Origin: Empedobacter brevis_A
GTDB lineage: Bacteria; Bacteroidota; Bacteroidia; Flavobacteriales; Weeksellaceae
NCBI RefSeq assembly: GCF_965118635.1
Contig: NZ_CBCPHV010000001.1
Span: forward strand, 248,001 to 312,000
Direction of reading: 5' to 3'
DNA length: 64,000 nucleotides
In this document: positions 25,191 to 34,345 of the stretch, one piece after another
How the letters are laid out: each line of letters opens with the position of its first letter
How positions within the stretch are numbered: the stretch's first letter is position 1
Program-made: the position numbers and the translations under genes
Notes under the pieces: model-generated
Database searches by the model: none
Told to the model about the DNA's origin: nothing
The model's input: only the letters and a program-made list of their open reading frames with translations

Positions 25191-26507
25191 TTAATATCTA
25201 TAATATTCTGGTTTAAAAGGTCCTTCAACCGTTACACCAATGTATTCTGCTTGTTCTTGAGATAAAACTTCTAATTCTACTCCTAATTTAGCTAAATGTA
25301 ATTCTGCTACTTTTTCATCTAAACGCTTAGGTAAAGTATATACTTCGTTTTTGTAAGCTGATGAGTTTGTCCACAATTCGATTTGAGCTAAAGTTTGGTT
25401 AGAGAAAGAGTTTGACATCACGAAAGAAGGGTGTCCTGTAGCACAACCTAAGTTAACTAAACGACCTTCTGCTAAAACGATGATATCATTTCCGTTGATA
25501 TTGTACATATCAACTTGAGGTTTGATTTCTGTTTTAGTTGCTCCGTAAGTTGAGTTTAACCAAGCCATATCGATTTCGTTATCGAAGTGACCAATGTTAC
25601 AAACAACAGTTTTGTCTTTCATTTTCTCGAAATGCTCTGCACGTACAATACCAAAGTTACCAGTAGTTGTAATAATGATATCAGCGTTTCCTACAACTGT
25701 ATCTAAACGTTTTACTTCGTAACCATCCATAGATGCTTGTAAAGCACAAATAGGGTCGATTTCTGTTACCGTTACAATAGCGCCAGCACCACGGAAAGAA
25801 GCCGCTGTACCTTTACCAACATCACCGTATCCACAAACTACAACACGTTTACCAGCGATCATTAAGTCAGTAGCACGTTTGATAGCATCTACTGCAGATT
25901 CGCGACATCCGTATTTGTTGTCGAATTTAGATTTTGTTACAGAATCATTTACATTAATTGCAGGCATAGGCAATGTACCTTTTTCCATTCTTTCGTAAAG
26001 ACGGTGTACACCTGTAGTTGTTTCTTCTGATAATCCTTTGATCTCAGCAACCAATTCTGGGTAACGATCAATCACCATATTCGTTAAATCTCCACCATCA
26101 TCTAAAATCAAGTTTAATGGTTTGCGATCTTCTCCGAAGAATAATGTTTGCTCGATACACCAATCGAATTCCTCTTCGTTCATCCCTTTCCAAGCATACA
26201 CAGGAATACCAGCAGCAGCAATTGCAGCAGCAGCATGATCTTGTGTAGAGAAAATATTACATGAAGACCATGTAACATCAGCTCCTAAAGCTACTAACGT
26301 TTCGATTAATACTGCAGTTTGGATTGTCATGTGTAGACAACCTGCAATGCGAGCACCTTTCAATGGTTGAGTTGCTTTATACTCTTCACGGATAGCCATT
26401 AACCCAGGCATTTCTGCCTCAGCCAACGTAATTTCCTTTCTTCCCCACTCAGCTAAAGAAATATCTTTAACTTTGTATGGAATGTATTGCGTTTTTGTAT
26501 CCATCAA
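25191..26507 (-). CDS. ahcY: Adenosylhomocysteinase
   Basis: 438 residues. It splits S-adenosylhomocysteine into adenosine and homocysteine, clearing the by-product of methylation. The NAD-binding Rossmann loop GYGDVGKGTAASFRGAG is near residues 227-243; substrate-site segments include AGCLHMTIQTAVLIE, NDSVTKSKFDNKYGCRES and the C-terminal PFKPEYYRY with the lysine and tyrosine that close on NAD. No SAH riboswitch is visible upstream. It is divergent from the phosphopantetheinyl transferase gene. Confidence 0.97.
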   Translation of the reverse strand: MMDTKTQYIPYKVKDISLAEWGRKEITLAEAEMPGLMAIREEYKATQPLKGARIAGCLHMTIQTAVLIETLVALGADVTWSSCNIFSTQDHAAAAIAAAGIPVYAWKGMNEEEFDWCIEQTLFFGEDRKPLNLILDDGGDLTNMVIDRYPELVAEIKGLSEETTTGVHRLYERMEKGTLPMPAINVNDSVTKSKFDNKYGCRESAVDAIKRATDLMIAGKRVVVCGYGDVGKGTAASFRGAGAIVTVTEIDPICALQASMDGYEVKRLDTVVGNADIIITTTGNFGIVRAEHFEKMKDKTVVCNIGHFDNEIDMAWLNSTYGATKTEIKPQVDMYNINGNDIIVLAEGRLVNLGCATGHPSFVMSNSFSNQTLAQIELWTNSSAYKNEVYTLPKRLDEKVAELHLAKLGVELEVLSQEQAEYIGVTVEGPFKPEYYRY

Positions 26508-26538
26508 TTGATATATTTAACTAACTTTTTATAAGGGA

Positions 26539-26546
26539 CAAATTTA
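26539..26546 (-). promoter_or_regulatory. -7 promoter element of ahcY
   Basis: On the minus strand the sequence reads TAAATTTG, a full -7 match, 32 bases before the ahcY ATG. No clear -33 TTG. Confidence 0.4.
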
Positions 26547-26568
26547 CAAACTAATTTCGATTAATAAA

Positions 26569-27198
26569 ATGCCTATCATCGATTATATTAACGATTTTAA
26601 ACATACGCGTATTATAACGTGGAATGTGACAGAATCTAATGAGGAATTGCTAGAATATCTTGATTTAGAAGATTATAGAATGGAAAAATATAGAAATCTT
26701 CGACCTAAACAGGCTAGGGAATATCTTGGGTTGCGTGCTTGTCTAAAGGAATTGGATTTGGATTATGATGTAAATTACGATGAACGTGGAAAGCCTTTTT
26801 TACCTACGAATAAAGAAATTTCTATCACGCATTCCTATGGTTTGGTTGCTGTTGGTGTAAGCGAATATAATATTGGGATTGATATAGAATTGTCGCGACC
26901 AAAAAAGATTCTAAATATCAAACATAAATTTGCGCGTCCAGATGAATTGGTTTGGATTCCGAAAGAACATGAGATTGAATATCTGCATATTATTTGGGGA
27001 ATGAAAGAAGGTTTGTACAAATTGAATGGTGGAAATCTTTGGAATTTCTTGAATCATTATCGTGCTGAAGAGTTTGAATTGATAGAGAATAAACAATTTA
27101 TTTGTTGGATTTCGGATGATGTAAAATCTCGAAAATATCATGCTTTTTATAAGAAAATAGAAGATTATTATTTGGTTTGGGTGTTGGATTATGAATAG
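26569..27198 (+). CDS. 4'-phosphopantetheinyl transferase superfamily protein
   Basis: 209 residues. The Mg-binding NIGIDIE motif near residue 103 and WGMKEGLYKL near 143 match the two signatures of the Sfp/HetI group, which transfers phosphopantetheine from CoA to a serine of carrier proteins. Size fits a Sfp-like enzyme rather than the 120-residue AcpS. No polyketide or peptide synthetase gene is in the window, so it may serve the fatty-acid carrier protein. The SITHSYG segment matches the conserved SxSH region. Confidence 0.87.
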   Translation: MPIIDYINDFKHTRIITWNVTESNEELLEYLDLEDYRMEKYRNLRPKQAREYLGLRACLKELDLDYDVNYDERGKPFLPTNKEISITHSYGLVAVGVSEYNIGIDIELSRPKKILNIKHKFARPDELVWIPKEHEIEYLHIIWGMKEGLYKLNGGNLWNFLNHYRAEEFELIENKQFICWISDDVKSRKYHAFYKKIEDYYLVWVLDYE

Positions 27199-27205
27199 AT
27201 TAAAG

Positions 27206-27646
27206 TTATAAATAATATCTTTTTTTGAAACTGAAAGCATAATCGGTTTCTTTATTTTTTTGTAAATAATCTAATCTTTCTACCGCTTCTTGGATAGTTG
27301 GAAAGTCATTATTTTTTATCCACCATAATGCATAATGAGCTTCACCATATTTTGAGAACCATTCTTTTCGTCTTTTTAAAAAATCGGTATGAAATGTTCG
27401 ATAAGTGAAATTCTGAAGTGATTCTATATCTTCCCAAACAGAAATGTTAATGATAATTTGTTCATCATGGTAAGGGTTAAATTCTGTTGCATTATTGGTT
27501 TCGTCTTTTAGTCTCCATATAAAACCATCACTATTTTCTGCAAGTTGATTTACATGTTCAAGGTTATCTACAAATTCTTTCATAATCGGATCGTTAATAT
27601 TAATTCCGATCATTTTTGCAATATTTATTTGGGCTAATTGGTACAT
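27206..27646 (-). CDS. DUF3291 domain-containing protein
   Basis: 146 residues. The pattern QLAQINIAKM at the start, SVWEDIESLQNFTYRTFH in the middle and YALWWIKNNDFPTIQEA near the end match DUF3291, a ferredoxin-like fold related to small monooxygenases such as antibiotic biosynthesis monooxygenases. No catalytic activity has been established to my knowledge. It is divergent from an HxlR regulator and both start codons carry the same palindromic sequence, so the regulator very likely controls it. Confidence 0.83.
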   Translation of the reverse strand: MYQLAQINIAKMIGININDPIMKEFVDNLEHVNQLAENSDGFIWRLKDETNNATEFNPYHDEQIIINISVWEDIESLQNFTYRTFHTDFLKRRKEWFSKYGEAHYALWWIKNNDFPTIQEAVERLDYLQKNKETDYAFSFKKRYYL

Positions 27647-27647
27647 C

Positions 27648-27661
27648 GTTTAATTTTTAAA
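27648..27661 (-). promoter_or_regulatory. Putative HxlR operator at the DUF3291 start codon
   Basis: On the minus strand TTTAAAAATTAAAC ends one base before the ATG. It is near-palindromic and identical to the site at 27723-27736 in front of the regulator gene. Confidence 0.5.
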
Positions 27662-27722
27662 TTATATACTTGTAAATGTATTGAGTAAATTATACAGAGT
27701 CAATAACTATTATTTATGGTAG

Positions 27723-27736
27723 TTTAAAAATTAAAC
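27723..27736 (+). promoter_or_regulatory. Putative HxlR operator at the regulator's own start codon
   Basis: TTTAAAAATTAAAC ends two bases before the ATG at 27739; with the preceding G it is a perfect palindrome around a central A (GTTTAA-AAA-TTAAAC). Mirror copy of 27648-27661. Confidence 0.5.
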
Positions 27737-27738
27737 AA

Positions 27739-28098
27739 ATGGAAGATTCTTGCAATATAAATTATATTAAATATAAATCGAAAGAATATCCATGTGCAAC
27801 AAGTTTTGTAATGGATTTGATTGGAGGAAAGTGGAAAACCGTTATTTTATGTCAATTAAAAAATAAGGAAAAAAGATTCAATGTATTAAGAAAAGAATTA
27901 TCATTTATAACCGAATCTACTTTGAGTTTGCAGTTGAAACAATTAGAAGAAGATGGTTTAATCATAAAAACGATTTATGGAGAAAAACCTCCTTTAAAAG
28001 TGATTTATAAATTATCAGAATTAGGAGCTTCTTTTATGCCAATTTTAGAGGAAATAAATACTTACGGAAAGAAAATTTTAAAGGATAATAAATTTTGA
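27739..28098 (+). CDS. HxlR family transcriptional regulator
   Basis: 119 residues, a winged-helix dimer of the MarR-like HxlR/YodB group. The family core YPCATSFVMDLIGGKWKT begins with C19, at the place of the redox-sensing cysteine in YodB and HypR, then RFNVLRKEL and TLSLQLKQLEEDGLI form the recognition region. It probably senses electrophiles or oxidants and represses the divergent DUF3291 gene and itself. The PnuC gene follows after 24 bases and could be co-transcribed. Confidence 0.88.
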   Translation: MEDSCNINYIKYKSKEYPCATSFVMDLIGGKWKTVILCQLKNKEKRFNVLRKELSFITESTLSLQLKQLEEDGLIIKTIYGEKPPLKVIYKLSELGASFMPILEEINTYGKKILKDNKF

Positions 28099-28122
28099 AC
28101 TCAGAACCCATCATTTTAGTAT

Positions 28123-28806
28123 ATGAACGATTTTATTGATTATATCATTCTACCTTACAAAACGTATTCAACGCTGAATATTATTCTTGAAACGATTGCA
28201 ACGCTATTCGGAATTATTTCGGTTTATTATACTTATAAACGTAATATTTTAGTTTATCCAACAACGATTATTTCGACCTTTATTTTCATTTATTTATTTT
28301 TTAATTGGGGATTATATGGCGAAACAATTATTAATGTCTATTATACTTCGATGGCTATTTATGGTTGGGTTTTATGGCAAAAAAACTTAGAAGAAGATCA
28401 TCGACATGTCGATGTTTCGTGGGCTTCGAGAAAAGAATATATTTATACAATTTTACTATTTGTGTTGAGTTTTCTATTTGTTTTGATGATTTATTATTTC
28501 CGTCCTGTTATTCAAAATGGTTTTGATGTTGGTTTTATCGATCAATGCAGATTTCATTACACAAAAATAGATTTTATAGATGCTTCGACAACTGCCATTT
28601 TTTTGATTGGAATGTGGATGATGGCAAGAAGAAAGATTGACAATTGGTTTTTTTGGATTATAGGAGATTTAATTATGATTCCGTTAATGATTTACAAAGG
28701 AGCAGTTATCACTTCTGTACAATATATTGTTTTATTGATTTTATCATTTATAGGTTTAATTGATTGGATCAAATCAGCGAGAAATTCCCAAAAAATAGTG
28801 AGTTAA
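28123..28806 (+). CDS. pnuC: PnuC-family nicotinamide mononucleotide transporter
   Basis: 227 residues with about seven hydrophobic helices. The FNWGLYGETIINVYY and DNWFFWIIGDLIMIPLMIYKG segments are the conserved PnuC regions lining the substrate path. PnuC proteins take up nicotinamide riboside or related vitamins by facilitated diffusion. Substrate preference (NR versus thiamine, PnuT) is not visible; no thiamine or NAD riboswitch or nadR-type kinase is next to it. Confidence 0.85.
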   Translation: MNDFIDYIILPYKTYSTLNIILETIATLFGIISVYYTYKRNILVYPTTIISTFIFIYLFFNWGLYGETIINVYYTSMAIYGWVLWQKNLEEDHRHVDVSWASRKEYIYTILLFVLSFLFVLMIYYFRPVIQNGFDVGFIDQCRFHYTKIDFIDASTTAIFLIGMWMMARRKIDNWFFWIIGDLIMIPLMIYKGAVITSVQYIVLLILSFIGLIDWIKSARNSQKIVS

Positions 28807-28876
28807 GAAATAATTTTAATTTAGTATTTTAGCAACAATTATAAATTGAAAATAACAATCTAAATAGAATAACGAT

Positions 28877-29581
28877 ATGGAGAATCAACAAGTGTATCAA
28901 CAGAATCAATTGGTTGCAGAAGCAACAAGCTTAGAAAGAGCAAATTTTTATAAACATACTTACGGACATGTTGCTGGAGGAGTTTTGGTATTTGTATTAA
29001 TCGAATCTTTGATGCTAAAATCAGAAGCTTTGGTTAATTTCATGTTAAGTTTAACTTCTGGATATCTTTGGCTTGTTTTATTAGCTGGTTTCATGGGAAT
29101 TACATGGGTTGCTCAAAAAATGGCTTATGGATCTGTTTCGAAATCGAAACAATATTTAGGTTACTTTTTATACATCGTAGCAGAAGCATTAATCTTTGTT
29201 CCGATGCTTTATATTGCATTATATTATGGAGGAACATATGTTATAAAACAAGCTGCAGTTGTAACAGGTGGATTATTTATAGGATTATCTGCAATTGTAT
29301 TTTTAACAAAAGCAGATTTCTCAATTTTGAGAGGAGCTTTAACAATAGGATTTTTCTTAGCAATAGGATTGGTTATCGCTGGAATGCTATTTGGTTTTGA
29401 TTTAGGCTTATGGTTTTCAGTAGCAATGTGTGCTTTAGCTGGAGGAGCGATTTTATACAATACACACCAATTAAAATATGAATTTGGAACACAACAATAT
29501 GTAGCAGCGGCATTGTCGTTATTTGCTTCATTAATGTTATTATTCTGGTATATTTTAAGAATTTTTATGAGTAGAGATTAA
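28877..29581 (+). CDS. Bax inhibitor-1/YccA family protein
   Basis: 234 residues with seven hydrophobic helices and a charged N-terminal 30 residues. The late segment CALAGGAILYNTHQLKYEF is the family hallmark with the acidic residues of the pH-gated calcium leak pathway. E. coli YccA binds FtsH; the role here is not known. Single gene with its own terminator. Confidence 0.88.
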   Translation: MENQQVYQQNQLVAEATSLERANFYKHTYGHVAGGVLVFVLIESLMLKSEALVNFMLSLTSGYLWLVLLAGFMGITWVAQKMAYGSVSKSKQYLGYFLYIVAEALIFVPMLYIALYYGGTYVIKQAAVVTGGLFIGLSAIVFLTKADFSILRGALTIGFFLAIGLVIAGMLFGFDLGLWFSVAMCALAGGAILYNTHQLKYEFGTQQYVAAALSLFASLMLLFWYILRIFMSRD

Positions 29582-29610
29582 TTATTAGCAATAATAAATT
29601 TGTATATTGA

Positions 29611-29638
29611 ACCGTAACATTTTTGTTACGGTTTTTTT
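29611..29638 (+). terminator. Terminator after Bax inhibitor-1 gene
   Basis: ACCGTAAC pairs with GTTACGGT around loop ATTTTT, then T-run. It ends 13 bases before the next ATG. Confidence 0.85.
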
Positions 29639-29650
29639 ATTTAAAATACT

Positions 29651-30367
29651 ATGACAGATAAAGAAAAGGAAGACGATAGAATACAATCTCCATTTCGGCC
29701 AAAAGATTGGAATGAGATTAGAATAAATGATTCTTGGGCATTGTTCAAGATTATGGCAGAGTTTGTAAATGGTTACGAAGTAATGTCAAAAATAGGACCT
29801 TGTGTTTCTATTTTTGGTTCGGCAAGAACTTCACCAGATCATCCATATTATATTTTAGCAGAAGACATTGCTTATCGATTAACGCAAATAGGTTTTGGCG
29901 TGATTACTGGTGGCGGTCCTGCTATTATGGAAGCTGCAAATAAAGGAGCTCAGAAAGGAGGCGGAACTTCTGTTGGATTGGGAATAACATTACCTTTCGA
30001 AACAGAATTGAATAAATATATCGATCGCGAATATGAAATTAATTTCGATTATTTCTTTGCACGAAAAGTAATGTTTGTGAAATATTCGCAAGGGTTTATA
30101 GGAATGCCAGGAGGTTTTGGAACGTTAGATGAATTGTTTGAATCGATGACTTTGGTACAAACAAAGAAAACTGGTCGTTTTCCAATTGTATTAGTCGGAA
30201 TTGAATATTGGTCAGGTTTAATTGATTGGATCAAAGAAACCGTTTTGAGAGAAGGTTATATTTCAGAAAAAGATTTGGATCTTTTCCGTTTGGTTGATAC
30301 AGCAGAAGAAGCTGTTGCTCATATCAAGAATTTCTATGAGAAGAATAATATTAGACTTAATTTTTAA
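29651..30367 (+). CDS. LOG family protein (TIGR00730-type)
   Basis: 238 residues. The lysine-decarboxylase-like fold motifs GGGPAIMEAANKGA near 93-106 and PGGFGTLDE near 156-164 are intact. Members release adenine-type bases from nucleoside monophosphates (cytokinin-activating LOG or PpnN-like enzymes). The physiological substrate in this bacterium is unknown; nucleotide salvage is the cautious reading. It lies between two strong terminators, so it is expressed alone. Confidence 0.88.
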   Translation: MTDKEKEDDRIQSPFRPKDWNEIRINDSWALFKIMAEFVNGYEVMSKIGPCVSIFGSARTSPDHPYYILAEDIAYRLTQIGFGVITGGGPAIMEAANKGAQKGGGTSVGLGITLPFETELNKYIDREYEINFDYFFARKVMFVKYSQGFIGMPGGFGTLDELFESMTLVQTKKTGRFPIVLVGIEYWSGLIDWIKETVLREGYISEKDLDLFRLVDTAEEAVAHIKNFYEKNNIRLNF

Positions 30368-30372
30368 GCAAC

Positions 30373-30403
30373 AAAAAACCTCATCCATTGATGAGGTTTT
30401 TTT
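30373..30403. terminator. Bidirectional terminator between LOG and amylase genes
   Basis: AAAACCTCATC, loop CATT, GATGAGGTTTT with A- and T-runs on both sides. It closes both converging genes. Confidence 0.85.
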
Positions 30404-30422
30404 ATTTCATAAAGAATGATAA

Positions 30423-33230
30423 TTATTGTTTAATTAATTTAGACGTTCCAATTTTTCCATTTTTAGCTTCAATATCAAGAATGTAGATACCTTTTGGTAA
30501 TTCCTTGATATTAAATTGATGTATTGCTGAAAAATTTCCTGAAAATTCTTTGACCAACTTTCCTGATAAATCATAAATTTTTACTTTTTCTGAATTAATA
30601 TTTAATGAAAAAGAGGAAGAAACTGGATTGGGAGTAACAGAAATTTTTTCTGAATTAACCTCAATATTATCTGTTGATAAATTTGCTTTTGCATTTCCGA
30701 AAATTCTGAATTCACCTGGATTTAGATTAATTGTAAACGATGAATTTGTATTGGTTACATTCAGCGTTGTTTCGTCCATTAAATTGTACCAATTTCCTAC
30801 AAATGGAAAAAGTGGCGCAATTGCTTGAGTGCTTGTAGTAAAGTTTGCAATCACAATAACTTCGTATAAATCAGAAGTTGATAATAATTTATTTGTAATC
30901 TGAATACGAGGTTTTAAATCGCCAGATGTAATCGTATAATTATCAGTATCGAAAACTTTGTTGTTTAATTTAAGTCCAATAATTTTTGCCCAAACATCAT
31001 AAACAGATTTTCTATCTGTATTTGTTAAATAACCAATTTCGCTTGGAATTGGTTTTGGATTGGTGCGACATCCGTCACTATTTGTCCCATCTTGACAATG
31101 ATTAATCGAGTAATCGTATCCTAATTCTCCGAATTGCCACAACATTTTAGGACCAGGAATTGTAAATAAAACTGCACCAAGAGCTTTTTGTCTTTCTAAA
31201 GAAGTTTTTAAATCTTTTACATTATATGTTCCTGAAGATGCACCATATTGTAAATTCTTGTACATCATTCTTTCTTCATCATGACTTTCTGCGTAGGCAA
31301 CCAAATGTTTTTTCGTAAAACCTTTTACAATATGTTTCAACCAATCAAAGTTACTATCTGAAGTATATCCCATTGTATTCTGATTGAAATTATTCGTCGC
31401 TTTACCCCAAAGCATAATTCCTTTCCCTTCGTTAATCCGATAATTCGCCCATTCTGTTTCTTCTTGCGCTGATCCATTATTTCCTAAGTGCTCAAAAATG
31501 ATGTAAGAATTTGGATCAATAGCCCATTGCATATCAGCATATTTTTTTAAAATTGCTACACGATCAGCTTGATATCCGTTTGTACAAGTTTCATCAGAAG
31601 GTGAACAATTTTGTGTAAATCCTTTTGTTAAATCCCATCTAAATCCATCAATTTTGAACTCTTCAATCCAATGTTTTAATGTACGTTGCACATAATTTTG
31701 AGTTGGTGTTAATTGATGATTTAAATCGTAACCAACGTTGTAACTATGTTTTGCGGTTTGATTAACATAAGGATTTGTAGCGGTTGGTTCTCCAAAACCA
31801 TCTCCATCAGGATCGTTCATCCACATTCTAATCAACGGAGATCGTCCATAAACGTGATTTAAAGCAACATCTAAAATGATTGAAATTCCATTTTGATGAC
31901 ATAAATCGATGAATTCTTTCATTTTATCTGCTGGTCCATAAGCTTTATCCAAAGCAAGATGATAAGCGGTATTATAACCCCAAGAAATATTTCCTTCAAA
32001 CTCCATGACAGGCATCACTTCGATTGCGTTGATGTTTAATTTTTTGAAATAATCAAAATCATCAATTAAAGATTGCCATGTTTTTGTCGAATTGAAATCA
32101 CGAATTAATAATTCGTAAATCATCAAATTCTCTTTATTTGGTCGAACAAAATTGGAAACTTTCCAATTGTATTTTGCTTGATTTGTTTGTAAAACCGAAA
32201 CTTCAAATTGTTGCTCAGTAGGATATATAGGCATATTTGGATAAGTTGCAGCAGTAATATACGGATCATCATAAGGCGATAAAACTAAAGTCGAATAAGG
32301 ATCGGCAGTTTTGATTCCATCACTTGTACGGTATTGAAAAGTATAGATTTCATTAGCTTTAAGATTAGATAATTCAATCCAATATAAATCTTTGTTTGTT
32401 GTATCACGATTCATCACATATTGATCTGAAAGTTGCCAATTATTGAAACTTCCAATCACATGAATAAACTCTTTTTGTGGTGCGTATAAAACCAAATATG
32501 CTTTTGAAGAATCATTATCCAAGTAATTAATTCCCTCATGTAAATTGGATGGAATTGCCACATCTTTCACTGTTGGTTTGATATTAACTGTAAATGATTT
32601 ACTTATCGTTTGACCATTAAAAGTTGCATTTAATGTATAATTCTGATTTTGTGAAATGGTATAATTTTTATCAAAAGATGTTGAATTATTTAATACATCA
32701 ATTTGAGTTCCGTAGGCAGTTAATGTCCAATTAGCAGATTTTGTAGCTGTCGCTTTGATGTTAAAACTTGTTCCTGAAGAAACATTTGTAATTGAATTTC
32801 CGAGCGGATTAGCTAAAGTAACTTTGAAAGAACCTACCGAAATAGAAAGATCCGTAGTTTGTTGTTTTCCATCTGCACTTCTAAAAACAATATTTATTGC
32901 AGTAATATTTTTAAAAGTATCAACTCCATAGAATTGATAAATAGAATTCGGAATTTCTAACTTATAGGTTGATCCAGAAACGAAAGTTAATTTGGGTTGA
33001 GTAGTATTATTTCCCCAACTTCCTATTACATTTTCCCATTGTTTTCCATCGATAGTTACGCCTGTATGCGCATAAATATCTCCCGAATAATTGGCAAGAC
33101 CTGTTCCTGTTTTATCAAAGTTTATCACAACAGCTTGGTTTGCTTCGGGCGGTGAAGGTGTTGTTGTAATTTGTGCTTTGGTAAAAGATATTACCATTAA
33201 AAGCATCAAAATAGATAGAATGTTTTTCAT
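30423..33230 (-). CDS. GH13 alpha-amylase family protein with T9SS sorting domain
   Basis: 935 residues. Signal peptide (ends TKAQ), two Ig-like segments, a CBM48-like module around FIHVIGSFNNWQ near residue 265, the GH13 barrel, and a C-terminal type A sorting domain (SVTPNPVSSSFSLN ... PKGIYILDI). Catalytic regions: LDVALNHVYG, GFRWDLTKGF with the nucleophile Asp, IIFEHLG with the acid Glu, and AESHDEERM. The sorting domain predicts export across the outer membrane to the surface. The CBM48-like module suggests a pullulanase or branched-glucan activity, though amylase is equally possible. It follows susE on the same strand past a terminator-like hairpin. Confidence 0.92.
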   Translation of the reverse strand: MKNILSILMLLMVISFTKAQITTTPSPPEANQAVVINFDKTGTGLANYSGDIYAHTGVTIDGKQWENVIGSWGNNTTQPKLTFVSGSTYKLEIPNSIYQFYGVDTFKNITAINIVFRSADGKQQTTDLSISVGSFKVTLANPLGNSITNVSSGTSFNIKATATKSANWTLTAYGTQIDVLNNSTSFDKNYTISQNQNYTLNATFNGQTISKSFTVNIKPTVKDVAIPSNLHEGINYLDNDSSKAYLVLYAPQKEFIHVIGSFNNWQLSDQYVMNRDTTNKDLYWIELSNLKANEIYTFQYRTSDGIKTADPYSTLVLSPYDDPYITAATYPNMPIYPTEQQFEVSVLQTNQAKYNWKVSNFVRPNKENLMIYELLIRDFNSTKTWQSLIDDFDYFKKLNINAIEVMPVMEFEGNISWGYNTAYHLALDKAYGPADKMKEFIDLCHQNGISIILDVALNHVYGRSPLIRMWMNDPDGDGFGEPTATNPYVNQTAKHSYNVGYDLNHQLTPTQNYVQRTLKHWIEEFKIDGFRWDLTKGFTQNCSPSDETCTNGYQADRVAILKKYADMQWAIDPNSYIIFEHLGNNGSAQEETEWANYRINEGKGIMLWGKATNNFNQNTMGYTSDSNFDWLKHIVKGFTKKHLVAYAESHDEERMMYKNLQYGASSGTYNVKDLKTSLERQKALGAVLFTIPGPKMLWQFGELGYDYSINHCQDGTNSDGCRTNPKPIPSEIGYLTNTDRKSVYDVWAKIIGLKLNNKVFDTDNYTITSGDLKPRIQITNKLLSTSDLYEVIVIANFTTSTQAIAPLFPFVGNWYNLMDETTLNVTNTNSSFTINLNPGEFRIFGNAKANLSTDNIEVNSEKISVTPNPVSSSFSLNINSEKVKIYDLSGKLVKEFSGNFSAIHQFNIKELPKGIYILDIEAKNGKIGTSKLIKQ

Positions 33231-33244
33231 GTTTTGTGTGGTTT

Positions 33245-33290
33245 AAAAAAAAAGCCATTAAAAAAAGTAATTGAATTTTAATGGCTTTTA
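33245..33290 (-). terminator. Terminator or attenuator between susE and the secreted amylase
   Basis: On the minus strand AAAGCCATTAAAA pairs with TTTTAATGGCTTT, followed by a U-run. It may let only part of the susCDE transcripts read on into the amylase gene. Confidence 0.7.
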
Positions 33291-33318
33291 AAAAATTAAT
33301 TGTTGATGAGAAAAAATT

Positions 33319-34344
33319 TTATTGAGCTTCTACTGTATAAGTTTTCTTTGTGAAATTAGCTGTGATTTTATATTTTCCAGCTTTTATTTTGATGTTAGCT
33401 CCGTCTTTATCTGTTAACTCTCCTGTGTTGCTTGTACCACCATAGTTTGTTCCCCAATCATTATTTAAACGGAATTTAAATTCTCCATCTTTTAATGTTG
33501 TGGTAATAGTCCAAGCATCTAAAGTTCCATCATAAGATAATTTTTGGTCTGGACCATCCCATCCGTTTGCTGTAGCGTCACCTACTAATCCCCAAGAATA
33601 GTTATCTAATTTATAAGTTAGATTTGTTAAGTCCATAGTTATCTTGTAAGTACTAGCATCTACTGCGATGTTTTTACCTCCTTTTTCAAGTTTTCCATTC
33701 GATCCACCATAATCTAACTCCCATTTGTTGTCTTGACGGAATTTGATTTCACCACCTTTTAAATCTGTGTACGCTACAAATACATTTGTAACATCAGTTT
33801 TCCAAAATGGAACGTCTGGTCCGTCCCAACCGTTAGGAGCGGCAGAACCAACAACACCCCAATTTGTAGATAAATCTGTTGGGTATGGCGTTACTTTTAA
33901 TGTATTTACATTAGAAATTAATTGTTGAGAACCAGGAGTACCAACTGTAGAAACAATACGATATTCTATCTCTCCTTCTTTAAAAGGTTCTAATCCTAAA
34001 GCAATAACTGCTAAATTCAATTCTTTTACGGTAACATCAGCAGTTAATGTTGAAGTTGAAGTAAGAACTTGATGATTTTTAAAATTATCTCCTTTGATAT
34101 CAATTTGTAATTCATATTTAGGAGGAGTATTTGTTCCATAATTTGCAGCACTCCAATTAAACGTCATTGCTGTGTTTGCAGCATTTTCTTCTAACAATTC
34201 AATTGTTGATGAAGCAGGCGTTTCTACTTTCGGTGCAACAAAAGTTGAAGGATCTAATTTGATGATATCTTCATCATCGTTACATGCGCTTAAGGCAAAA
34301 ATACTCGCACAAGCTAACGAAATATATTTTATAAAATTTTTCAT
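33319..34344 (-). CDS. susE: SusE-like starch-binding outer membrane lipoprotein
   Basis: 341 residues. Lipobox LSAC places the lipid-anchored cysteine at residue 21. A SusE N-terminal domain spans about 35-150, then two tandem carbohydrate-binding repeats, 162-248 and 251-341, both opening with WGxVG and NGWDGPD and both carrying an FR-x-x-N/D-x-W motif. This is the SusE/SusF arrangement that binds maltodextrins at the surface. SusE of B. thetaiotaomicron has a similar make-up. It starts 1 base after the susD stop; the third gene of the susCDE operon. Confidence 0.92.
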   Translation of the reverse strand: MKNFIKYISLACASIFALSACNDDEDIIKLDPSTFVAPKVETPASSTIELLEENAANTAMTFNWSAANYGTNTPPKYELQIDIKGDNFKNHQVLTSTSTLTADVTVKELNLAVIALGLEPFKEGEIEYRIVSTVGTPGSQQLISNVNTLKVTPYPTDLSTNWGVVGSAAPNGWDGPDVPFWKTDVTNVFVAYTDLKGGEIKFRQDNKWELDYGGSNGKLEKGGKNIAVDASTYKITMDLTNLTYKLDNYSWGLVGDATANGWDGPDQKLSYDGTLDAWTITTTLKDGEFKFRLNNDWGTNYGGTSNTGELTDKDGANIKIKAGKYKITANFTKKTYTVEAQ

Positions 34345-34345
34345 C

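Noticed and set aside
29068..29400. Frame rich in Cys, Ile and Trp within the Bax inhibitor-1 gene
   Set aside because: Out-of-frame shadow of the membrane protein gene.
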